Shown here in pieces: positions 8,614-17,254 of a stretch of DNA of 64,000 nt (the stretch's first letter is position 1; each line of letters begins with the position of its first letter). A program made the translations under genes and the position numbers. The notes beneath the pieces are model-generated. The model was not told where the DNA came from, searched no databases, and saw nothing but the letters and a program-made list of their open reading frames with translations. Source of the DNA: Jiangella muralis (lineage in GTDB: Bacteria; Actinomycetota; Actinomycetes; Jiangellales; Jiangellaceae). Location: assembly GCF_001270745.1 (NCBI RefSeq), contig NZ_KQ434756.1, positions 62,001-126,000 of the forward strand, given 5' to 3'.

Positions 8614-8642
8614 GGCCCGAACCTATCGGGCCATGAGCAGGG
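8604..8642 (-). promoter_or_regulatory. 39-bp palindrome over -10 box and start codon
   Basis: Two perfect 17-bp arms (CCCTGCTCATGGCCCGA and its complement, 8604-8620 and 8626-8642) flank a 5-bp centre. On the minus strand the centre lies within a -10-like TAGGTT, and the downstream arm contains the ATG (8613-8611) of the RibD-type gene. It can act either as a dimer-binding operator on DNA or as a strong hairpin if transcription starts upstream. The structure is seen directly; the role is inferred. Confidence 0.7.
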
Positions 8643-8656
8643 CCGGGCCGCGGGAC

Positions 8657-10582
8657 TCAGCCGGCGTCCTGCTGGCGGTACGAGTACAGGTCACCGCCGT
8701 CGAGGTGGAAGCGCAACGACACCGTGCGGCCCGCGAGATCCGGCCAGACCCCCACCCGCCAGCGGGCCAGGTGATCGACGCGGTCGCCGCTGATCGGCCG
8801 GGTCTGGTCGACGCCGAACCCGGGGATCGGCACGCCGTTCTCGTCCAGGACCTCCACCCGCAGCGAACCGCGCTTGTCCAGCGCGGCGTTGAGCCGCAGT
8901 TCGTCGCCGGTCGCCACGAACGGCGTCGTCGTCGCGGTGCCCGGCCGGTCGCCCCCGTTGACCAGGGAGGCGAACCCGTCGCGACGCCACCGCGCCAGCC
9001 CAACGGCGGCCTGCCGGTCGGTGGTGCCGTGCCAGCCGTTCCACGCACCGTAGTAGAGCAGCAGCTCGTCGCCGGACTCGATCAGCGCGCTGGACGTGAA
9101 GACCATGCCGTAGTCCCACGATCCCGGCACCCCGCGCGGGATCACCGGGCGGCGGTCGTCGCGCTGCCAGTCGCGCAGGTCGTCGCTGAAGGCCAGCTGG
9201 ACGTCGATCGGCCCGTCGCCGGCGGTGCCCGCCTCACCCGCCCCGGCGTAGGAGTACATCCACGGGAAGCCCACGTAGCGACCCTCGTACGGCACCACCG
9301 GCATGCCGTAGACCTGCGCGTTCTCCAGCCCGTTGCCGACCGCCTGCTGCTGGTCGCGCTCGTCGGCCTCGAAGATCAGCTCCGGCTCGGTCCAGGTCTC
9401 GAAGTCGCTGCTCGTCGACAGGAACACCGCCCGCCGCCCGTCGGTGTGCGGCTGCTTCCACGTCACCGTGTACAGACCGGTGTTCGGGTCGTGGAACATG
9501 TTCGCGACGTCCGCGCCGGCGTCGACCGGGTTGCAGTCGCACGCCGTCCACCGCAGCCCGTCGGGCGAGAAGTAGACGGTGTAGCCGCGTTCGGGGCCGT
9601 ACTCGAACGCGAGCATCTTGTAGCGGCGATCCGGGTCGGGGTCGTCGGCGTCCTTGATCACCGTCGGGCTGTGCATGGTGCCGACGATGTTGTTGGCCGT
9701 CGAGCCGTCGTACTCGACCAGCCCGAGCGACGGCTTCGTCCAGGTCCGGCCGTCGGGCGAGGTCGCGTAGAGGGTGAAGTACTCGCCGATCTCGCGGTTG
9801 TACGCGTGGTACCAGAGCTTGTGGACGCCCTCGTCGACGACGGCGGTGCCGTACACGTAGACGTTGTCCGACTCCCAGGGCTCGGTGGGCGTGATGAGCG
9901 GCTGCTCCGTCGTCTCGGCCTCGTGCACGACCCGGCCCACCTGGTCCAGCGACGCGACGCGGTCGAGGTCGTGGAAGAGCTGCACCTGCGTGCCGATGTC
10001 CGGGTCGGGCGGCGCGTAGCCGGGATCGAGCGCGGCGTCGTCGGCGAGGCTCACGCCGGTCGTCGTGGACGACCCGTACAGCAGCAGCGTGGCGGACACC
10101 GTGCCGTTCGGCGCCGTGGCCGACACCGTCGTCTGGGTCCAGTCGGCCGCGGGGGCGGGTGCGACGTGGCGCTCGGCGATGCGGTTGCCGTTGGCGCCCC
10201 AGAACTCGAGGTAGAACCAGGCGGCGGCGCCGCTCACGCTGCGGTACCAGACCGACCCGGTGACGGTGGCGCCCGGCCGGGTCGTCACCGGCGTGCTGCG
10301 CAGCGCGATCGCCTCGCCACTGGGATTGGTGATCTCCACGGCCCGCTCGCCGGTCCGGGCGGTGCCGACGACGGCGAGCGTCTGGGCGCGGGCCTCGTCG
10401 AGGATCCACTGGGCCGGACGGTCGCCGTCCAGCTCCTCGAACGACGGATTGGGCAGCGCCGCGACGGGGTCCGGCGCGACGTTCTGGGCGGCGGCCTGCT
10501 GCGCCGCGGCGGGTGCGAGGAACGGCAGGATCAGGACGAGGGTGGCGACCACGGGCCGCCAGCGGAGTGCTCGGAGCGACAT
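8657..10582 (-). CDS. Secreted five-bladed beta-propeller glycosidase-like protein
   Basis: A 641-residue exported protein. The first ~33 residues form a Sec signal peptide (basic start, VVATLVLILPFLAPAAA, cleavage near AQQAAA). Residues about 35-190 look like a jelly-roll carbohydrate-binding domain (LPNPSFEE at its start is typical). Residues about 195-560 repeat short blades such as YATSPDGRTWTKPSLGLVEY and YFSPDGLRWTACD, the pattern of GH43/GH32-clan propellers and related glycoside-active proteins. No catalytic triad can be fixed with certainty. The start at 10582 has a GAGGAGG site. A -35 TTGACA with a palindrome lies upstream. It stands alone between a reductase and a TfoX-type gene. 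Confidence 0.75.
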   Translation of the reverse strand: MSLRALRWRPVVATLVLILPFLAPAAAQQAAAQNVAPDPVAALPNPSFEELDGDRPAQWILDEARAQTLAVVGTARTGERAVEITNPSGEAIALRSTPVTTRPGATVTGSVWYRSVSGAAAWFYLEFWGANGNRIAERHVAPAPAADWTQTTVSATAPNGTVSATLLLYGSSTTTGVSLADDAALDPGYAPPDPDIGTQVQLFHDLDRVASLDQVGRVVHEAETTEQPLITPTEPWESDNVYVYGTAVVDEGVHKLWYHAYNREIGEYFTLYATSPDGRTWTKPSLGLVEYDGSTANNIVGTMHSPTVIKDADDPDPDRRYKMLAFEYGPERGYTVYFSPDGLRWTACDCNPVDAGADVANMFHDPNTGLYTVTWKQPHTDGRRAVFLSTSSDFETWTEPELIFEADERDQQQAVGNGLENAQVYGMPVVPYEGRYVGFPWMYSYAGAGEAGTAGDGPIDVQLAFSDDLRDWQRDDRRPVIPRGVPGSWDYGMVFTSSALIESGDELLLYYGAWNGWHGTTDRQAAVGLARWRRDGFASLVNGGDRPGTATTTPFVATGDELRLNAALDKRGSLRVEVLDENGVPIPGFGVDQTRPISGDRVDHLARWRVGVWPDLAGRTVSLRFHLDGGDLYSYRQQDAG

Positions 10583-10608
10583 CGAACCTCCTCGGTGGGG
10601 TGCCCGCC

Positions 10609-10637
10609 ATGCAACAGAGAACGACATTCCATGTCAA
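10609..10637 (-). promoter_or_regulatory. Promoter of the secreted propeller gene
   Basis: On the minus strand a consensus TTGACA (10637-10632) is followed after 17 bp by TTGCAT (10614-10609). A short palindrome GACAT-TCC-ATGTC at 10623-10635 overlaps the -35, as expected for a repressor site. The -35 and spacing are good; the -10 matches the consensus at only three positions. Confidence 0.5.
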
Positions 10638-10679
10638 TGCGCCCGTCACCCTCTGAACCGCTCATACTGGGCAGCATCG

Positions 10680-10698
10680 CCTGGAAGATCTTTCCAGG
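10680..10698. promoter_or_regulatory. Operator-like palindrome CCTGGAA-N5-TTCCAGG
   Basis: Perfect 7-bp arms separated by GATCT lie between the divergent propeller and TfoX-N genes, 98 bp before the propeller start and 48 bp before the TfoX-N start. The TGGAA/TTCCA arms resemble LacI-family half-sites. No regulator of that type is in the window. Confidence 0.4.
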
Positions 10699-10745
10699 CT
10701 TGTGGACGGACGGCGGGCGCGCTGGCCCGGTGGCAGGCTGACCCC

Positions 10746-11084
10746 ATGGCCTACGACGAAGGGCTGGCCGCCCGCATCCGCGACATCCTCGCCAACCGCC
10801 TCGACGTCGCCGAGAAGCGGATGTTCGGCGGCCTCGCGTTCCTGGTCAACGGCAACCTCGCCTGCGGCGTCCACCACGACGACCTCATGGTCCGGCTGCC
10901 CGCCGACGAGCACGAGGCGGCGCTCGGCGAGCCCGGTGCGAAGCCGTTCGACCTGACCGGCCGCCCGATGAAGGGCTGGCTGGTGGTCGACGCCGTCGCG
11001 CTGGCCGAGGACGACGACCTGCGCCGCTGGGTCGGCCGCGGCCTCGACTTCGCCGGCGAGCTGCCGCCGAAGCCGCCGAAATAG
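10746..11084 (+). CDS. TfoX/Sxy N-terminal domain protein
   Basis: A 112-residue protein consisting only of the TfoX N-terminal domain: EKRMFGGLAFLVNGNLACGV is the family hallmark, followed by LMVRLPADEHEAAL and GRPMKGWLVVD. The C-terminal TfoX domain that full-length competence regulators have is absent, as is usual for the short actinobacterial members, whose function is unknown. The ATG at 10746 starts the conserved domain. It is convergent with the DegT-type gene, whose end lies 3 bp away. Confidence 0.88.
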   Translation: MAYDEGLAARIRDILANRLDVAEKRMFGGLAFLVNGNLACGVHHDDLMVRLPADEHEAALGEPGAKPFDLTGRPMKGWLVVDAVALAEDDDLRRWVGRGLDFAGELPPKPPK

Positions 11085-11087
11085 CCG

Positions 11088-12392
11088 TCACCACACCGGT
11101 TCCGGCCGCCCCTCCCCGATGCCGCGCAGCCGGTCCCGGTGCGCGACGACCCGGCGCAGGATCTCGCCGAGCACGTCCGGGAACCGGGGGTCGCGCAGGA
11201 ACTTCGTGTGCACGAACACCGCCCGCTCGACGACTCGCGCCGACTGCTCGTAGGGCAGGTCCAGCCCGGCCGCCCACTGCCGCCACGCCGGGTCCAGGTG
11301 CGTCGGTGTGAAGCCGGCCTCGGCCCACACGCCCTCCGCGGCCAGCGTCACGCGCAGGTCCTTCGGCGTCAGCCCGAGCGACGACTCCAGCGCCTCGGTG
11401 CAGGACAGGTACAGCGCGAAGAACGGCGGATACTCGGCGTCCGGCGGCGGGTTCCACAGCACCGGCTCGGGGAACAGGCGGGGATCGGCGACGAGCGAGC
11501 GGATCAGGCGGCGGTTCTCGCGCATCACCAGCCGTGCGTGCAGCGCCCGCAGCCACTGCACCAGCAGCAGCGCCGCCGGTTGCTCGCCCATGCGCTGGTT
11601 GCCGGCCATCATGGGTCCGACTTCGGCGTACGGGATCGGGTCCAGCCGGCCGGGCCCGGTGCCGCAGTCGGTGTCGGCGCGCAGCAGCGCCGCCAGCTCG
11701 GGGTCGTCGGTCAGCGTCAACCCGCCCTCGCAGGACGGTGCCGCCTTGCCGCCGCCCTGCCCGGACAGCGACGCCGTCGGCGCGCCCGCGCCGTCGTACC
11801 GGGCCGCGCCGCCCAGCGCGTTGTCATGGTGGACGACGACGTCGTGCTCGCGGCCCAGGGCGGCGAACCGGTCGATCGCGCCGAAGTTGCCGTACATCGT
11901 CGCGGGCACGACGGCCAGCACGCGCTCGGCGTGCGAGGCGAGGTACGACGCCACCACGTCCTCGTCCATCGTCGCGTCCAGCTTGGCCGGGACCGGCACC
12001 AGCCGCGGTGCCCGTCCCAGCTGCGCCGCCACCCCGAGCGTCACGCCGTGGTGCGCGGACGCGTGCGTGAGGTCGGCGACCAGCACCTGGTCACGCCCCT
12101 CCGCCCACGACGAGCCCCGGGCGAACAGCTGCGCCCGCAACCCGCTCGCGATCGCCAGCGTCCCGTTGGGCTGGCCGACGCCGTAGCGGTACCCGGTGGT
12201 GTCGGCGACGACCTGCTCGAGCACCGCCCGCCACTTCGCCGGGTGGTTCGCGTAGCCGACCCACTGCCCGCCGTCGGTGATCTCGGCGAGGATCGCCGAC
12301 TCGACGCCGCCCACCTCCGGCCAGGCCGGGTCGGTCGCCGCGGTGATGACGGGGTCGCCGCCCAGCACGGCGGGCAGCGCGACGGCGGTCAT
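11088..12392 (-). CDS. DegT/DnrJ-type PLP-dependent protein
   Basis: A 434-residue fold-type I PLP protein. VVVHHDNALGG (Asp190) matches the cofactor-ring aspartate region, and SLSGQGGGKAAPSCEGG carries Lys216, the likely Schiff-base lysine, before the EGG-LTLTDD strand typical of the DegT/DnrJ/EryC1/StrS family. Members aminate keto-sugars or catalyse related dehydrations. Here it is the last gene of a carbohydrate uptake and breakdown operon rather than a cell-wall or antibiotic cluster, so a catabolic or sugar-amine role is possible. Its ATG overlaps the stop of the enolase-superfamily gene (ATGA). Confidence 0.8.
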   Translation of the reverse strand: MTAVALPAVLGGDPVITAATDPAWPEVGGVESAILAEITDGGQWVGYANHPAKWRAVLEQVVADTTGYRYGVGQPNGTLAIASGLRAQLFARGSSWAEGRDQVLVADLTHASAHHGVTLGVAAQLGRAPRLVPVPAKLDATMDEDVVASYLASHAERVLAVVPATMYGNFGAIDRFAALGREHDVVVHHDNALGGAARYDGAGAPTASLSGQGGGKAAPSCEGGLTLTDDPELAALLRADTDCGTGPGRLDPIPYAEVGPMMAGNQRMGEQPAALLLVQWLRALHARLVMRENRRLIRSLVADPRLFPEPVLWNPPPDAEYPPFFALYLSCTEALESSLGLTPKDLRVTLAAEGVWAEAGFTPTHLDPAWRQWAAGLDLPYEQSARVVERAVFVHTKFLRDPRFPDVLGEILRRVVAHRDRLRGIGEGRPEPVW

Positions 12393-13537
12393 CGGCCGGC
12401 CGCCGGCGTGAGGAGGTCGTGCCCGGGCGCGTACCGCTCCAGCGCGTCCGGATCCAGCCGCAGCCCCAGCCCCGGCGCCGACGGCACCGGCAGCAGGCCG
12501 TCGGCGTCCAGCGCGAAGCCGCCCGCGGCCAGCTCGTCGATGTAGGCCGACCCGGTCTTGTACTCCACCAGCTCGGTGCCGGGCAGCGCCGCCGCCAGGT
12601 GCAGGTCGGCGGCCAGCCCGACGGCGGTGTTCCAGCCGTGCGGGATGAACGCGACCCCGAACTCGCCGGCCAGCCAGGCCACCCGGCGCGACTCCGACAG
12701 CCCGCCGCCCTTGGTGGTGTCGGGCTGGACGATGTCGAACGCGCCCGCGGTGAGGAAGCGGTGGAAGTCCTGCCGCCGGGTCAGCACCTCGCCGCCGGAG
12801 ATCGGGACGCGGGAACGCTCCCGCAGCGCGACGAACCCGTCGACGTCGTCCGGGCGCAGCGCCTCCTCGAACCACGCGACGTCGTAGCCGGCCAGCATGT
12901 CCGTCGTCCGCACCGCCCAGGACAGCCCGCGCGACCAGAACGCGTCCGACCCGCCGGCGTCGACGGCCAGCAGCGCGTCCGGCCCGACGGTCTCGCGGGC
13001 GGCCCGCACGATCTCCTCGTCGACCGCGTCGCTCGCCCGGCCGAACGAGCCCCAGCCGATCTTGAACGCGGTGAATCCGAGCGCCGCCAGCCGGGCGAGG
13101 TCGTCCTTCAGCACCGGCGGGTCGTCCATCAGCACCGACGCGTAGGGCCGGACCCGCTCGCGGTACCGCCCGCCGAGCAGCGTGCTCACCGGCAGCCCGG
13201 CGACCTGGCCGAGGATGTCCCACAGCGCGATGTCGATGCCGCTGATGGCGTGCGTGACGGCGCCGCCCCGGCCCAGCCAGAACGTGTGCTCGTGCAGGAT
13301 CTGGCTGACGCGGTCCGGCTCGCGCGGGTCGGCGCCGACGGCGAGCGGGCGCAGCTGGTCCAGCGCCGCCCGGACCAGCGCCTCGCTGGAGAACACGCTG
13401 CCGATGCCGACGACGCCCTGGTCGGTGTGCACGGCGACCAGCGTGTGGACGTTGTCGCCGGGGTTCAGCTCACGTGCCCAGCCGCCCTTCGGGGTCGCGC
13501 CGCGCAGCCCGGCCGCCTTGATGTCAGTGATCCGCAT
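12389..13537 (-). CDS. Enolase-superfamily (mandelate racemase/muconate lactonizing) enzyme
   Basis: A 382-residue protein with the N-terminal capping domain and C-terminal TIM barrel of this superfamily. Metal ligands are visible as Asp193 (AVDAGG), Glu224 (WFEEAL) and Glu250 (ISGGE). The His-Asp dyad is His300 (PHGWN) with Asp273 (QPDTT). The usual KxK motif is present only as Lys159-Ile-Gly, so the second lysine is lost. That favours chemistry driven by the His-Asp dyad, as in sugar-acid dehydratases. The gene overlaps its neighbours on both sides and follows the ceramidase-GH13 gene in the operon. A sugar-acid substrate is likely but not proven. Confidence 0.85.
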   Translation of the reverse strand: MRITDIKAAGLRGATPKGGWARELNPGDNVHTLVAVHTDQGVVGIGSVFSSEALVRAALDQLRPLAVGADPREPDRVSQILHEHTFWLGRGGAVTHAISGIDIALWDILGQVAGLPVSTLLGGRYRERVRPYASVLMDDPPVLKDDLARLAALGFTAFKIGWGSFGRASDAVDEEIVRAARETVGPDALLAVDAGGSDAFWSRGLSWAVRTTDMLAGYDVAWFEEALRPDDVDGFVALRERSRVPISGGEVLTRRQDFHRFLTAGAFDIVQPDTTKGGGLSESRRVAWLAGEFGVAFIPHGWNTAVGLAADLHLAAALPGTELVEYKTGSAYIDELAAGGFALDADGLLPVPSAPGLGLRLDPDALERYAPGHDLLTPAAGR

Positions 13538-16406
13538 GGTCCCTCTCCACGTCGATGACGACCGCCTCGTCGGCGGCCAGGCCGAGCTCCCCCGCCGCCA
13601 CCCGCCGCGGCGTCGCGCCGGTCGTCGACACCAGCACCCGCCCGTCGGCGGACACCGGCACCGTCACGGGCCGGTCGGTCAGGTTGAGCAGGACGAGCTT
13701 CCGGTCGCTGCCCGCGGCGCGGGTGTAGGCGAGCACCGACTCGGTGCCGCCGGCGAACGCGATCGACCCGCGCCGCAGCGCCGGTGACGCGTGCCGCAGC
13801 CGGGTCAGCGCCCGGTACAGCCGCAGCATCGACGCCGGGTCGCGCAGCTGCGCGTCCACGTTCAGCCCGGCGACGTCGTGCGACACCGGCAGCCACAGGT
13901 CCTCCTCGGCAGCGGAGGAGAAGCCGCCGTTGCCGCCGCCGGTCCACGGCATCGGGGTGCGTGACGGGTCCCGGCTGACGCCGCCGTGGGTGCGGGCGAA
14001 GTAGTCGCGCTGCCGCTCGACCGGCACCGGCTGGTCGGTCAGGCCGAGCTCGTCGGCGTAGAGCAGGCACGGGGTGGCGGCCAGTGTGAGCAGCAGGACG
14101 GCGGCGACTCGCGCCTGCGGCCCGCCGAGCCGGGTGGCCAGCCGGGTGCGGTCGTGGTTGCCCAGCGCGACGATCGGCCAGGCGCCGTCCGGCAGCGCCG
14201 CGTACAGCCCGTCCAGCTCCGAGCGCAGCAGGTCGGCCCGCCAGTGCGTCTCCAGCAGCCGGAACGGGAACGGCAGGTGCATGCCCGCGGCGTAGTACTC
14301 GGCCCAGTCCGCCCATGGCATCGCCTCGATCTCCGCGATGGTGACGCGGCCCGCGTACTCATCGGCGACGGCGCGGATCTCGGCCAGCGCGGCGAACGTG
14401 TCCGGGTGCCGCCGGTCGTGCACGTGCAGCTGGCTGCCGAAGTCGGGATGCTGCAGGTCGAACTCGTTGTGGTGGCCGCCGGGCGCCTCGGGGTTGTCGC
14501 GGAACTCGGGGTCCTTCATCAGCATGTGCGCGACGTCGATCCGCACGCCGTCCGCGCCCCGGTCCAGCCAGAACCGCAGCACGTCCAGCAGCGCCTTGCG
14601 GACCTCGGGGTTCCGCCAGTTCAGGTCCGGCTGCTCGACGAGGTGCGAGTGCAGGTAGTACTGCCCGGTCGCCGCGTCGTACTCCCACACCGACCCGCCG
14701 GCCTCGCTGGTCCAGTTGTTCGGCTGGTCACGCCAGACATACCAGTCCCGCTTCGGGTCGTCCCGCGACGAGCGCGACGCGACGAACCACGGGTGCTGGT
14801 CGGACGTGTGGTTCGGGATGTAGTCGACGATGACCCGGATGCCCCGCTCGTGGGCGGCGGCGAGCAACCGGTCGAACGTCGCCAGCGTCCCGAACACCGG
14901 CTCGACGTCGAGGTAGTCGGCCACGTCGAAGCCCTGGTCGAGCAGCGGCGACCGGTAGAACGGCCCGGTCCAGACGGCGTCGACGCCGAGGTCGCGCAGG
15001 TAGTCCAGGCCCTCGATCAGACCCTCCAGGTCGCCGATCCCGTCGCCGGACCCGTCGCGGAAGCTGGGCAGGTGGCACTCGTAGACGACGGCGCCGCGCC
15101 ACCACTGCGGGTCGGCTCCGAGCCGCCCGGCCGCCCGCACCCCGGCCGCCACGAGGTCGTCCTCGATGTCCAGCCGGAACGGCAGGTGACAGGCGATGAG
15201 CGGCACCTCGTACGCGGGGTACGGGTCGGCCGGCGGCTCGTACGCGTCGTGCGTCGGCGCGTAGCCCAGCCAGCCGTTGGTCGTCGACAGCACCAGGCAG
15301 TGCTCGCCCAGTGCCTCGCGCAACCGCCGCTTGATGCCGTGGAAGACCTCGACGTTGTAGCCGAGCAGCGTCAGCGGGCCCAGCCGCAGCGCGTGCACCC
15401 AGAGCGGACGGCGCACGTCGCGGCCGTCCTCCAGCGCGGCCACGGTCCGCCGCAGCGACAGGTACGCGACGTCGTCGCCGTCGTCGCGGCGTCTGCGCAG
15501 CTCGTCGAGGTCGTACGGCGCGAGCTCGTACGGGATCTCCTGTTTGACGACGGCGACGGCGTCGCCCGTCAGCGGGGCGGCCGAGGCCAGCCCGGCGGTG
15601 ACGGCGTCGGCGAACCGGCCGGCGAACAGCTCCAGCGCGATCATCGACTCGTCCGCCGGGCCGTGCGCGTACAGCGGGTTGAGGTCGCCGAGCGCGCCCT
15701 GCAGGAACACCCCGGTCGCGCCGGGGTGCGCCGCCTCGACCAGCCGCAGCGCCTCGCCCGGGAAGTCGCCGTGCACCGCCGACGTCGACTCACAGCAGAT
15801 CACCGGATGGCACGAGTACGACGCGACGAACCCGGCCAGCGCGCCGTCGTGGTCGACCCGCAGCACGTGCACGCCCTCGTCGAGCAGCGACGGGTCCGGC
15901 TCGGTCCAGCTGCCGTCCAGCGCCCGCGCGTTCGTCAGGCCGCGCCGGGGCAGCATCCGGTTGTGCGCGAACCCGTCCAGCGGGACGACGGCGTGCCGCA
16001 CCGTCGCCGGGGCCAGCGCGGCGACCGCGTCGGCGCAGGCCGCCGCGATCAGCGCGGGCAGCCGCGCGACGTACAACTCGTCCGGCGCGCCCCAGCCGAC
16101 GTTCTCGACGGTGCCCGGGCCGGAGTGGTTGTGGGTGGCGTGGACGACGATCTCGTCCGGCCGCCAGCCGGTCGCGTCCGCCACCCGCGCCACGACCTCG
16201 TCGACGATGGACGCCGACACGCCCAGCAGGTCGCAGCTCACCAGCACCCAGCGGCCGCCGTCCGCACCGGCCACCGCGACGGCCCGCGCGTACAGCGGCG
16301 CGTGCACCGACGTGGCCCGGCGGCGCAGGAACGGGCCGAAGCCGGCCAGTTCGACGCCCAGCGGCGGGGTGAGGTCCGTCCGGCCGAAGCCGATCCGCAA
16401 CGTCAT
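13524..16406 (-). CDS. Fusion of ceramidase-like hydrolase and GH13 alpha-glucosidase-type domain
   Basis: One uninterrupted 960-codon frame. Residues 1 to about 434 match the neutral/alkaline non-lysosomal ceramidase N-terminal family: IGFGRTDLTPP at the start, VVHATHNHSGPG and SYSCHPVICCES as zinc-binding segments, then HGDFPGEA. From residue 435 (WWRGAVVYECHLPSF) a complete GH13 domain follows, with VDYIPNHTSD, the nucleophile in GVRIDVAHM (about Asp624), the acid/base in TIAEIEA (about Glu691) and LGNHDRTRL (about Asp752). The second part is the normal length of an oligo-1,6-/alpha-glucosidase. No signal peptide is visible. It lies between the sugar permease and dehydratase genes, so it probably acts on an imported glycoside. 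The fusion is unusual; see findings. Confidence 0.85.
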   Translation of the reverse strand: MTLRIGFGRTDLTPPLGVELAGFGPFLRRRATSVHAPLYARAVAVAGADGGRWVLVSCDLLGVSASIVDEVVARVADATGWRPDEIVVHATHNHSGPGTVENVGWGAPDELYVARLPALIAAACADAVAALAPATVRHAVVPLDGFAHNRMLPRRGLTNARALDGSWTEPDPSLLDEGVHVLRVDHDGALAGFVASYSCHPVICCESTSAVHGDFPGEALRLVEAAHPGATGVFLQGALGDLNPLYAHGPADESMIALELFAGRFADAVTAGLASAAPLTGDAVAVVKQEIPYELAPYDLDELRRRRDDGDDVAYLSLRRTVAALEDGRDVRRPLWVHALRLGPLTLLGYNVEVFHGIKRRLREALGEHCLVLSTTNGWLGYAPTHDAYEPPADPYPAYEVPLIACHLPFRLDIEDDLVAAGVRAAGRLGADPQWWRGAVVYECHLPSFRDGSGDGIGDLEGLIEGLDYLRDLGVDAVWTGPFYRSPLLDQGFDVADYLDVEPVFGTLATFDRLLAAAHERGIRVIVDYIPNHTSDQHPWFVASRSSRDDPKRDWYVWRDQPNNWTSEAGGSVWEYDAATGQYYLHSHLVEQPDLNWRNPEVRKALLDVLRFWLDRGADGVRIDVAHMLMKDPEFRDNPEAPGGHHNEFDLQHPDFGSQLHVHDRRHPDTFAALAEIRAVADEYAGRVTIAEIEAMPWADWAEYYAAGMHLPFPFRLLETHWRADLLRSELDGLYAALPDGAWPIVALGNHDRTRLATRLGGPQARVAAVLLLTLAATPCLLYADELGLTDQPVPVERQRDYFARTHGGVSRDPSRTPMPWTGGGNGGFSSAAEEDLWLPVSHDVAGLNVDAQLRDPASMLRLYRALTRLRHASPALRRGSIAFAGGTESVLAYTRAAGSDRKLVLLNLTDRPVTVPVSADGRVLVSTTGATPRRVAAGELGLAADEAVVIDVERDHADH

Positions 16407-16414
16407 GGGTCAGG

Positions 16415-17254
16415 TCATCCTTTCGAGACACCGGCCAGCAGGCCGCGGACGAAGTGCCGTTGCAGCGCGACGAACACGGCCATCGGCACCAGCACGGAGA
16501 GCACGGCGGCGGACGTGAGGATCTCCCAGCCGTCGCCACGCGAGGCGACCAGCCCCGACACCGCGACGGTCATCGGCGCGACGTCGCGGAAGCCGCCGAG
16601 GAAGATCAGCGCGACCAGCAGGTCGTTCCACGTCCACACGAAGTCGAAGATGGCCAGCGCCGCGAGCGCCGGCCGGGCCACCGGCAGCACGATGGAGAAG
16701 AAGACCTGGCTGCGGCTGGCGCCGTCCATCTCGGCCGCCTCGAACAGCTCGCGCGGGATCGCGGCGAAGAAGTTGTGCAGCAGGTACACCGCGAACGGCA
16801 GCCCGAAGCCGAGGTGCACCAGCCAGATGCCGAGGAAGCTGCCGGTGAGGTCCAGCGTGTTGAACACCCGCAGCAGCGGCACCAGCGTGATCTGGATCGG
16901 CACGATGATCAGCGCGACGATCGTCAGCAGCACCGCGCTGCGCAGCCGGAACCGCATCCCGGCCAGCGCGTACGCCGCGGCCGCCCCGATCGCCACCGTC
17001 AGCACCGTCGCCGGAACCACCACCGCGAGGCTGTTGAACAGGCTCAGCGCCATGCCGTCGCGGTCCAGCACCCGCTGGTAGTTCTCCAGCGTGTAGTCGC
17101 CGGGCAGCGCGAACGACTCCCACCACCCCGACGACAGCACCGCCCACGACGGCCGGAACGCGCTGACCACCAGCCCGAGCAGCGGGACCGCCCAGATCAG
17201 CGCGACGCCGATCAGCACGACGTGCACGGGAATCCGCCGTAGCGCCGCCGCCAT
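16415..17254 (-). CDS. Carbohydrate ABC importer permease (MalG-like)
   Basis: A 279-residue membrane protein with about six helices. The coupling loop reads IPRELFEAAEMDGASRSQVFFSIVLP, the carbohydrate-type EAA motif, and the C-terminal QRHFVRGLLAGVSKG is the standard MalG-family ending. The ATG overlaps the upstream permease stop by one base (TGATG). With the permease at 17254 and the binding protein at 18222 it forms a CUT1 sugar importer. No ATPase gene is in the locus, so a shared MsiK-type ATPase elsewhere would be needed. Confidence 0.92.
   Translation of the reverse strand: MAAALRRIPVHVVLIGVALIWAVPLLGLVVSAFRPSWAVLSSGWWESFALPGDYTLENYQRVLDRDGMALSLFNSLAVVVPATVLTVAIGAAAAYALAGMRFRLRSAVLLTIVALIIVPIQITLVPLLRVFNTLDLTGSFLGIWLVHLGFGLPFAVYLLHNFFAAIPRELFEAAEMDGASRSQVFFSIVLPVARPALAALAIFDFVWTWNDLLVALIFLGGFRDVAPMTVAVSGLVASRGDGWEILTSAAVLSVLVPMAVFVALQRHFVRGLLAGVSKG

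Noticed and set aside
15080-15120. Frameshift or missing stop as the cause of the ceramidase-GH13 fusion
   Set aside because: The frame is continuous, both domains are complete and the codon pattern is even across the join; only raw reads could show an indel, so the fusion is kept with that caveat.
13986-17081. A 1031-codon plus-strand open frame opposite the GH13/permease genes
   Set aside because: Same shadow effect; no recognisable motif and unusual composition.
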